Below are positions 7,495 to 14,890 of a stretch of DNA of 64,000 nucleotides, one piece after another. The DNA is from JBBWZH01 sp035544115. GTDB lineage: Bacteria; Actinomycetota; Actinomycetes; Mycobacteriales; CADCTP01. Both the position numbers and the translations under genes were made by a program. The stretch lies in contig OY970235.1 of NCBI GenBank assembly GCA_963714145.1, positions 7,564,001 to 7,628,000 on the forward strand, read 5' to 3'. Numbering within the stretch: position 1 is the first letter of the stretch; every line of letters starts with the position of its first letter. Below the pieces are notes generated by a model. That model did no database searches. It saw nothing but the letters and a program-made list of their open reading frames with translations, and was not told the origin of the DNA.

Positions 7495-8349
7495 TCAGCC
7501 GGCGTAGCGGCGGGCGAGGGTCATCGCCCGCTCCAGGTACCCACCGCCGAACAGCACGGCGTGGACGAGTAGGGGGTGCAGTTGGTGCAGGCCGACCCGG
7601 TCCGGCCAGCCGTCGGCCAGCGGAGCGGTCTCGTGGTAGGCGGCCAGCAGCCGGTCCAGCCCAGCTGCGCCGAACAGCGCGAGCATGGCCAGATCGGTCT
7701 CCCGGTGCCCGCCGTGCGCGGCCGGATCGATCACCCACGCTCGCCCGTCGCGGTCCCACAGCACGTTGCCGCTCCACAGGTCACCGTGGATCCGGGCGGG
7801 CGGCTCAGCTGGGCCGGCCAGGTAGGGCAGCCGGTCGGCCAGCCGGTCGAAGACGGCTGCCCCGGCCACGTCCAGGTCGCCGGCGTCCCGCAGCAGGCGG
7901 AGGTAGGGCTGCAGCCGGCCGGCCGCGTAGAAGTCCGGCCAGCCCGGCCATGGCCGGTTGTCCAGTTCGGCGGCACCGATCCAGCCGGGCCAGTCGGCGC
8001 CGAAGCCGGGCGCGCCGGCCGCGTGCAGCGCGGCCAGTTCCCGGCCGAGTCGCTCGACGCCGCCCGGGCTGGGTGTGCCGGCGTTGATCCAGGGCAGGAT
8101 CAGCGTCTCCTGGTCCGAGCCGAGCACCGCCGGCACCGGTGGCCCGGCCGGGGCGGCGGCGAGCCAGCGCAGTCCGGCCACCTCGGCGGCGAAGAACCCG
8201 GCCGGGGCGCCGGGTTGCGACTTCATGAAGACCGCCCGGCCATCCGCCAGCGTGATCCGCCAGGTCCGGCCGGTGATCGCGGCTCCGTGCGGCTCAGCCT
8301 TGTGGACCCGACAGCTGAGCAGCACGCTGGCCCGTTCGATGACGTCCAT
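7495..8349 (-). CDS. Fructosamine-3-kinase family protein
   Basis: Predicted kinase that phosphorylates sugar groups on glycated lysines or free ketoamines, allowing their removal; phosphotransferase (APH)-like fold. The 284-residue product has an N-lobe with the lysine segment GRAVFMKSQPG, a catalytic loop IHGDLWSGNVLWD and the metal-binding segment VIDPAAHGGHRETDLAML, the family order. The ATG at 8347-8349 matches the usual family start; an in-frame ATG at 8377-8379 would add ten residues. It follows the phosphatase gene on the same strand, and a fructosamine kinase beside a low-molecular-weight phosphatase fits deglycation, though the phosphatase could act on other targets. Confidence 0.85.
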   Translation of the reverse strand: MDVIERASVLLSCRVHKAEPHGAAITGRTWRITLADGRAVFMKSQPGAPAGFFAAEVAGLRWLAAAPAGPPVPAVLGSDQETLILPWINAGTPSPGGVERLGRELAALHAAGAPGFGADWPGWIGAAELDNRPWPGWPDFYAAGRLQPYLRLLRDAGDLDVAGAAVFDRLADRLPYLAGPAEPPARIHGDLWSGNVLWDRDGRAWVIDPAAHGGHRETDLAMLALFGAAGLDRLLAAYHETAPLADGWPDRVGLHQLHPLLVHAVLFGGGYLERAMTLARRYAG

Positions 8350-8431
8350 AGGCCGATGCTCGCCGTCGCCGCTGTACATGGTCTAGACCGGTCGCTCGAC
8401 TCCGGATCGGATGGCCGGGTGGAGCGGCAGC

Positions 8432-8924
<493 letters not shown>

Positions 8925-9084
8925 GGCGTCATCCTTCCTGACCGGCGGCGGCGAGCCTGCCACGGCGTCCTGAGATGGTCTGCGAGCGCTTGTCGTGATC
9001 TGTCCTGGAGCGGTCGGGTTCACCGGATCGGGCCAGCGACCGCATGGCAGGATGCCGGAGGCGGGCCGGCCGAAGGGGGCGAGA

Positions 9085-9536
9085 ATGCGGGTACTCGCGG
9101 TGGACTTCGGTACGTCGAATACTGCGGTGGCGTTGGGTGTGGGTGGTGGGGTGCCGCGGTTGGTGGCGGTGGATGGGTTGCCGGTGGTGCCGTCGTCGGT
9201 GTTTTTGGGTGATGACGGGGTGTTGGCGGTTGGTCGGGATGCTGATCGTCAGGCGAGGTTGGATCCGTCGCGGTTTGAGCCGAATCCGAAGCGGCGGATT
9301 GATGAGGGTGTGTTGTTGTTGGGTGTGTCGTCGGTGCCGGTGGTGGATGTGGTGGCGGCGGTGTTGGGTCGGGTTGCTGGTGAGGTTGGTCGGCAGTTGG
9401 GTGGGCGTGCTGATCAGGTTCGGTTGACGCATCCGGCTCGGTGGGGTCGGCGTCGGTTGTCGACGTTGGTGACGGCGTGTCGGCAGGCTGGGCTTGCTGA
9501 GGAGCCGGTGTTGATTCCGGAGCCGGTGGCCGCGGC
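9085..9536 (+). repeat. G+T-skewed direct repeat, copy 1 (partner 11794-12245)
   Basis: 452 bp identical by eye to 11794-12245. The coding strand is strongly G+T rich; for example 49 of the 60 bases at 9361-9420 are G or T. Codons such as GTG, TTG, GGT and GTT replace the C-ending codons of neighbouring genes. Identity stops abruptly at 9537. Confidence 0.9.
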
Positions 9537-11625
9537 GACGCACTTCGCCGCGGTGTCCGGGCACAGCCTGGCGGACGGCGCGACGCTGGCCGTCTACGAC
9601 CTCGGCGGCGGCACGTTCGATGTCGCTGTGGTGCAGAAGCGTGGGGCCGGCTACCAGGTGCTCGCCGAGGATGGCCGGGCCGACCTCGGCGGGTTGGATT
9701 TCGACCACGCCATCCTGGAACACGTCGGCCGGACGCACGCCGCCGCGATCGACCCGGCGGCCTGGCAGGCGCTGCTCACCCCGTCGGATCCGGCGAGCCG
9801 GCGGGCGGCGCGGGCGCTGGCCACCGACATCCGCGACGCCAAGGAAGCCCTCTCCCGACACCCCCACGTCGACATCGCACTACCACCACCGTTCACCGAC
9901 ATCCACCTGACCCGAACCGAACTGGAAGACCTGATCCGCCCCAACCTGCAACGCTCAGTCGACCTACTCGCCACCACCATCGCCCAAGCCGGCTTCAACC
10001 CACACCAACTAGCCGGGATCTACCTCGTCGGCGGCTCCTCCCGCATCCCCCTGGTCGGCCGCCTCATCCAGGAAACCCTCGACACCACACCCACCACCCT
10101 CGACCAACCCGAAACCTCCGTCGCCACCGGCGCCGTCTACCTACCGATCACGACCCCCTCGGCGCCGACCGCCCCGCCGAGCTTCGCTCCTGCCCATGGC
10201 CCGCCGCCGGGTGCGCCGCCACCCGGGGTGCCTGGTCGGCCGGGGTTGCTCCCGCAGCCGGCCCTCGGTGGGGTGCCCGGCTCGCCGGGCCAGCCGCCGG
10301 CTCCGACCCCGCCGGCTCTGACCCCGTCGACGGCGGGCGCGTCGTCCGCCAGTCGGTCCGGCCCTCAGGTTCCGAACCCGTCGGCGACGGGCGCGTCGGC
10401 CGCCGGCCGGGCCGGCCCGCAGGCTCCGGCGGTGCCTGCTCCGCGAGTCCCGCCGGCGGTTGGTGCGCCACCAGCGGGTTCCGGCTCGCCATCGGCGGCC
10501 GCGCCGACGCCGTCCGGCGGGCAGCCACCGGGAACGAGGCCTGGTTCTGGCCTGCCACCGGCCGCGCCGACGCCGTCCGGCGGGCAGCCACCGGGGACGA
10601 GGCCCGGTCAGGCGGTTTCCCAAGCACCGGGGCTGCGGCCGGCGCCAGGGTGGGCGCCGGGTGGTCCGCCGGCTACCGGTCCAGGGCCGGATGGTCGGCC
10701 GGCGGCGTTCGGCCCGCCGATGGCCCGGCCGGCAGCGCCGGGGGCGGCGCCGCCAGCAGGGATCCCGGTGCCGCGGGTGGGCTTACCGCCGGGGGCGACG
10801 CCGATACGGCTCGACCCGCCGGGACGGCCAGCGACCACCGGCCCGGTGCCCGGCCCGACCGCCCCCCGGCCTGGCCGGGTCGGCCCGCCACCGGGCCCGC
10901 CGCTCGGTGCCCCGCCGCCAGGCCCGCCGTCCGGTGGCCGGCCGTCCGGCCCGCCGTCTGGTGGCCCGCCGGTAGGCCTGCCGTCCGGCGGCCTGTCGTC
11001 CGGTGGCCCGCGGCCCGGTGGCGCGCCGCCGAGCGGCCCCGGGCCGGCGCAGTCGACCGGGTCACGGCGGTTGGTGCTGATCGGCGTGGTGGTCCTGGTC
11101 ACGGTGGCCGCTGTGGTGGGCGGCGTGATCGCGGTCGCCTCCAGTCGCGGCGGCACCCCGGCTCGGCCCAGCGCAACGCTGGTGGCCAGCAGTCGGACGT
11201 CCAGCCCCGCCCCGGCGACCCCGACCCCGACCCAGACGCCGGACACCGAGTTCGATGACGCGTTCACCTCGACCGCGCTACGTGACTATGTACGGCCCTA
11301 CTACGACCAGATCACGTCCTGCGAGAAGGCCACCACCGGATCGCTCGCGTCGGTGCAGTGCACGTTCGACAACGACGTCCGGGTCCAGTTGTTCGAGATC
11401 CCGACGAACATCTCGGTCACCGAACTCCGGACCAAGATCTCGCCGCTGCTGGATCATCCGGACAAGCAGGCCTGGGCGCACGGACAGCTGTGGATCTCGG
11501 AGGAGTCGGTCTCGGCGCTGTACTGGGATCAGGTGGATGAGCGGGTCGCCGCGCTGGCCCTGCTGCCGGCCGGCAACTCGGCGAAGTTGCGGACCTGGTG
11601 GCAGACCACGTTCGGGAGTTCGTAG
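9085..11625 (+). CDS. Membrane-anchored Hsp70-like protein (copy 1)
   Basis: 846 residues in four parts. Residues 1-360 are an Hsp70-type ATPase: VDFGTSNTAVALG (phosphate 1), VYDLGGGTFDVAVV near 170 (phosphate 2), IYLVGGSSRIPLVG near 315 (adenosine motif). Instead of a DnaK substrate-binding domain there is a long Pro/Gly/Ala linker (about 360-655), one transmembrane helix (LVLIGVVVLVTVAAVVGGVI, about 664-684), then an outer domain of about 130 residues with two cysteines (TSCEK and VQCTF) and conserved tryptophans. The ATPase would be cytoplasmic and the tail extracytoplasmic. ATG at 9085 gives the family start. A related gene follows 169 bp downstream. Substrate unknown; the fold assignment is firm, the role is not. 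Confidence 0.88.
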   Translation: MRVLAVDFGTSNTAVALGVGGGVPRLVAVDGLPVVPSSVFLGDDGVLAVGRDADRQARLDPSRFEPNPKRRIDEGVLLLGVSSVPVVDVVAAVLGRVAGEVGRQLGGRADQVRLTHPARWGRRRLSTLVTACRQAGLAEEPVLIPEPVAAATHFAAVSGHSLADGATLAVYDLGGGTFDVAVVQKRGAGYQVLAEDGRADLGGLDFDHAILEHVGRTHAAAIDPAAWQALLTPSDPASRRAARALATDIRDAKEALSRHPHVDIALPPPFTDIHLTRTELEDLIRPNLQRSVDLLATTIAQAGFNPHQLAGIYLVGGSSRIPLVGRLIQETLDTTPTTLDQPETSVATGAVYLPITTPSAPTAPPSFAPAHGPPPGAPPPGVPGRPGLLPQPALGGVPGSPGQPPAPTPPALTPSTAGASSASRSGPQVPNPSATGASAAGRAGPQAPAVPAPRVPPAVGAPPAGSGSPSAAAPTPSGGQPPGTRPGSGLPPAAPTPSGGQPPGTRPGQAVSQAPGLRPAPGWAPGGPPATGPGPDGRPAAFGPPMARPAAPGAAPPAGIPVPRVGLPPGATPIRLDPPGRPATTGPVPGPTAPRPGRVGPPPGPPLGAPPPGPPSGGRPSGPPSGGPPVGLPSGGLSSGGPRPGGAPPSGPGPAQSTGSRRLVLIGVVVLVTVAAVVGGVIAVASSRGGTPARPSATLVASSRTSSPAPATPTPTQTPDTEFDDAFTSTALRDYVRPYYDQITSCEKATTGSLASVQCTFDNDVRVQLFEIPTNISVTELRTKISPLLDHPDKQAWAHGQLWISEESVSALYWDQVDERVAALALLPAGNSAKLRTWWQTTFGSS
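9799..10171 (+). repeat. A+C-skewed direct repeat, copy 1 (partner 12508-12880)
   Basis: 373 bp matching 12508-12880 with only two differences seen (9888, 9987). The coding strand is A+C rich: 43 of 60 bases at 9961-10020 and 46 of 60 at 10081-10140 are A or C. The skew is opposite to that of the 5' repeat in the same gene. The 260 bp between the two repeats are clearly diverged and have ordinary codon usage. Confidence 0.88.
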
Positions 11626-11793
11626 CGGCGGACGCCAAGCTGGCACGGAATGGGGAGAGGGAGCCTGGAGCCGGCCGCCGGCCAGCTACGTCCGACCGGG
11701 CGGCGAACATCGAAGTAGCAAGTGGACAGTCGTGGCGGCACCGGCCACGGCGGCCGGTCAGCAACGAGCGACAGCCACTGGAGGCGGACTGCG

Positions 11794-12245
11794 ATGCGGG
11801 TACTCGCGGTGGACTTCGGTACGTCGAATACTGCGGTGGCGTTGGGTGTGGGTGGTGGGGTGCCGCGGTTGGTGGCGGTGGATGGGTTGCCGGTGGTGCC
11901 GTCGTCGGTGTTTTTGGGTGATGACGGGGTGTTGGCGGTTGGTCGGGATGCTGATCGTCAGGCGAGGTTGGATCCGTCGCGGTTTGAGCCGAATCCGAAG
12001 CGGCGGATTGATGAGGGTGTGTTGTTGTTGGGTGTGTCGTCGGTGCCGGTGGTGGATGTGGTGGCGGCGGTGTTGGGTCGGGTTGCTGGTGAGGTTGGTC
12101 GGCAGTTGGGTGGGCGTGCTGATCAGGTTCGGTTGACGCATCCGGCTCGGTGGGGTCGGCGTCGGTTGTCGACGTTGGTGACGGCGTGTCGGCAGGCTGG
12201 GCTTGCTGAGGAGCCGGTGTTGATTCCGGAGCCGGTGGCCGCGGC
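11794..12245 (+). repeat. G+T-skewed direct repeat, copy 2
   Basis: Partner of 9085-9536 at an offset of 2709 bp, 452 bp with no mismatch seen. Confidence 0.9.
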
Positions 12246-14277
12246 CACCCACTTCGCCGCGGTGTCCGGGCACGGGCTCGCCGAGGGCACGGCGTTGGCG
12301 GTGTACGACCTGGGCGGCGGCACGTTCGACGTGGCCGTCGTGCAGCGCCGCGGCGGCGGCTACCAGGTGCTCGCTGAGGCCGGGCTGGACGACCTCGGCG
12401 GCCTCGACTTCGACCACGCGATTCTTGACCACATTGGACAGTCGCCGGCCGCGCAGGCCGATCCCGTTGCCTGGCAGCGGTTGCTGGCTCCGTCGGATCC
12501 GGCGAGTCGGCGGGCGGCGCGGGCGCTGGCCACCGACATCCGCGACGCCAAGGAAGCCCTCTCCCGACACCCCCACGTCGACATCGCACTACCACCGCCG
12601 TTCACCGACATCCACCTGACCCGAACCGAACTGGAAGACCTGATCCGCCCCAACCTGCAACGCTCAGTCGACCTACTCGCCACCACCATCGCCCAGGCCG
12701 GCTTCAACCCACACCAACTAGCCGGGATCTACCTCGTCGGCGGCTCCTCCCGCATCCCCCTGGTCGGCCGCCTCATCCAGGAAACCCTCGACACCACACC
12801 CACCACCCTCGACCAACCCGAAACCTCCGTCGCCACCGGCGCCGTCTACCTACCGATCACGACCCCCTCGGCGCCGACCGGACAGTCCGACCACCAGCCG
12901 TCCAGCGACACCGCCGCGGCCTGGCCGGCCGCTCCCGGCACTGACCCGTCGAGCGACGCGGCCGGTTCGGCCTGGCCGCCGGCCCCCCGGTCGGCCTCGT
13001 CGAGTGGCCCCGTCCCCGCGGCCGGCTATTCGCCGCCAGTTGAGTCGGCTTCGGCCTGGCCGGCCGCTCCCGGACAGGCTGGATCGAGTGGGGCTACCCC
13101 GGACGAGCAGCCGGCCGGGCAGCAGGCGGCGGGTTCGGCCTGGCCTGCCACGCCGGAGCCGGGCCCGACGAGCGGCGCCGTTCCCGCGGCCGGGTATCCG
13201 CCGCCGGGCGACGCGGCTGCCGGCCAGGGTTCGGCCTGGCCGACCGGGCCTGGAGTTGACCCGTCGAGTGGGGGCAGTCCGGCGGTTGGGTACGTGCCGT
13301 CGGGTGAGGTGCCTGGCTGGTCGGGTGCGGCTGGGTCCGGGGTTGACGCGTCGGGTGGTGGTCCGGCGGTCGGGCACCTGCCGTCGGGTGAGGTGCCTGG
13401 TTGGTCGGGTGTGGCCAGGCCCGGGGTCGGCTCGTCGAGTGGTGCCAGCCCGGCAGCGGGGTACCCGCCGCCGGCCGCGAGTCCGCCGCCCGCGGCCAGC
13501 CCGCCTGGTTACGCCCCGCCGGCACAGACCGGTCCGCCGCCGGGTGGCCGGACTCCGCCGGGGACGGATCCGCGAGCGCCCGGCTACCGTCAGCCGGGCG
13601 CGGCCCCGCCGCCGGCCGGATTCGGAGCCGCACCCGGGTACCGACCGCCGGCCGGGAACGTCCCGTACGGCGCGGGCGCCGGGCAGCCACCAGGCGGCTA
13701 CCGGCCGCCGGGCGGCCCGCCGCCGAATGCCCAGCCGGGCTGGGCGCCGGGCTACGGGCCGGGCCAGGGGCAGCAGCCCGGGTACTACCAGGCGCCGCGG
13801 CGGTCCCCCCGGCGGGCGGTGTGGATTGGGTCCGGTGTGCTGGGCGCGGTGCTGTTGCTGGTGATCGGGCTGCTGGTCAACGGCGCCAACACCAAGTACG
13901 ACAGCTACTTCGGCACCTCCGCGCTGCGCAAGTACGCCCGGCCGTTCTACCCCGACATGACCTCCTGCAAGGCCTCGACGCTGGCCCAGGTGACCGGGGC
14001 GACCTGCACGTTCAAGACCGGCGAGGAAGTCAACCTGGTCGAGTTGAAGGACGGGATCAGCATGGCCACCTGGCGGTCGGCGCTGGTGCAGGCGATCGGC
14101 GCCGACAACGTGGACCAGGGCCGCTGGCGCGGCGGCGAGCTGTGGACGCTCGACGCCGACGGCGACCCGGGGCTCTACTGGGACGTCGAGGACGACCGTA
14201 TCGCCGGCGTGGCGGTCCTCGAGAACGGCACCGACGAGGCCCTGCGCTCCTGGTGGTCGGACCACTTCGGCCGCTGA
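11794..14277 (+). CDS. Membrane-anchored Hsp70-like protein (copy 2)
   Basis: 827-residue paralogue of the preceding gene with the same architecture: Hsp70-type ATPase (about 1-360, with VDFGTSNTAVALG, VYDLGGGTFDVAVV and VGGSSRIPLV), a Pro/Ala/Gly-rich linker with imperfect PSGEVPGWSG repeats, one transmembrane helix (VWIGSGVLGAVLLLVIGLLV, about 674-694) and a C-terminal outer domain with two cysteines (TSCKA and ATCTF) and a WW near the end. ATG at 11794 is preceded by GGAGG (11780-11784). The ATPase parts align without gaps between the two genes, while linkers and outer domains differ, suggesting the same engine coupled to different outer partners. Tandem duplication followed by gene conversion is the simplest origin. 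Confidence 0.88.
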   Translation: MRVLAVDFGTSNTAVALGVGGGVPRLVAVDGLPVVPSSVFLGDDGVLAVGRDADRQARLDPSRFEPNPKRRIDEGVLLLGVSSVPVVDVVAAVLGRVAGEVGRQLGGRADQVRLTHPARWGRRRLSTLVTACRQAGLAEEPVLIPEPVAAATHFAAVSGHGLAEGTALAVYDLGGGTFDVAVVQRRGGGYQVLAEAGLDDLGGLDFDHAILDHIGQSPAAQADPVAWQRLLAPSDPASRRAARALATDIRDAKEALSRHPHVDIALPPPFTDIHLTRTELEDLIRPNLQRSVDLLATTIAQAGFNPHQLAGIYLVGGSSRIPLVGRLIQETLDTTPTTLDQPETSVATGAVYLPITTPSAPTGQSDHQPSSDTAAAWPAAPGTDPSSDAAGSAWPPAPRSASSSGPVPAAGYSPPVESASAWPAAPGQAGSSGATPDEQPAGQQAAGSAWPATPEPGPTSGAVPAAGYPPPGDAAAGQGSAWPTGPGVDPSSGGSPAVGYVPSGEVPGWSGAAGSGVDASGGGPAVGHLPSGEVPGWSGVARPGVGSSSGASPAAGYPPPAASPPPAASPPGYAPPAQTGPPPGGRTPPGTDPRAPGYRQPGAAPPPAGFGAAPGYRPPAGNVPYGAGAGQPPGGYRPPGGPPPNAQPGWAPGYGPGQGQQPGYYQAPRRSPRRAVWIGSGVLGAVLLLVIGLLVNGANTKYDSYFGTSALRKYARPFYPDMTSCKASTLAQVTGATCTFKTGEEVNLVELKDGISMATWRSALVQAIGADNVDQGRWRGGELWTLDADGDPGLYWDVEDDRIAGVAVLENGTDEALRSWWSDHFGR
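12508..12880 (+). repeat. A+C-skewed direct repeat, copy 2
   Basis: Partner of 9799-10171 at the same offset of 2709 bp; two single-base differences seen over 373 bp. Confidence 0.88.
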
Positions 14278-14316
14278 GCCGGCCGCCGAGCCGACCGCCG
14301 GCCGGCGGACCGGCCG

Positions 14317-14889
14317 CTACCGGCCGCGAAGCCGGACGTAGGCCAGCACCGCCTCGCGGGTGGTCGGCACGCCGAGGGTGGCCCGGGCGTCCGCGACCCG
14401 GCGGTTGGCGGTGCGCAGTGAGAGGTACCGCAGCCGGGCCGCCTCGGCGATCGAGTGGCCGGCGGCGAGCAGGTCGAGCAGGTCGCACTGCTCGGCGGTG
14501 AGCGCGCTCATGCCGGCCCCATCCGCGGTAGCGCTTGCACCCGCACCATCGGCGTCCGGCCCCGGCCGGGCGGCCGTCGCCCGGGCCGGCACCGCCCGGG
14601 CCGGCTCGAGCCGGGCCAGGTCGTGCAGGAACCCGGGCGCCCAGGACCGGCCCTGGTCCAGCGTGACCACCAGCCCGGCGCCGCGGACCGCGCACAGCAG
14701 TGCCGCCTCGGCCGCGTCCCGGTCGCCGACCACGCCGACCGCGACCAGCCGGACCGGCGCCAGATCCCATGGTTCCTCGGCCGGGGTGAAGCCGCGGTGC
14801 ACCTGCCAGCCACGCCGGGCCAGATCCCGGGCGACCCGGTCCAGGTCGCTCGGCGGTGGCAGCACCAGGTACGGCGGTCGGGTCACCAC
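14317..14889 (-). CDS. Small LuxR-type HTH protein
   Basis: 190-residue predicted regulator. The C terminus (about residues 130-190) is a LuxR-like helix-turn-helix: LTAEQCDLLDLLAAGHSIAE, then LRYLSLRTANRRVADARATL. The N-terminal 100 residues are an unrecognised alpha/beta domain (RLVAVGVVGDRDAAEAALLC) that could be a degenerate receiver-like fold; I do not see the usual phosphoacceptor motif. The GTG at 14887-14889 lies two bases past the stop codon of the upstream ATPase-regulator (TGA at 14891-14893) and has GGAGG before it, so the two are translationally coupled and probably act together. In-frame GTG at 14884-14886 is an alternative. Confidence 0.72.
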   Translation of the reverse strand: MVTRPPYLVLPPPSDLDRVARDLARRGWQVHRGFTPAEEPWDLAPVRLVAVGVVGDRDAAEAALLCAVRGAGLVVTLDQGRSWAPGFLHDLARLEPARAVPARATAARPGPDADGAGASATADGAGMSALTAEQCDLLDLLAAGHSIAEAARLRYLSLRTANRRVADARATLGVPTTREAVLAYVRLRGR

Positions 14890-14890
14890 C

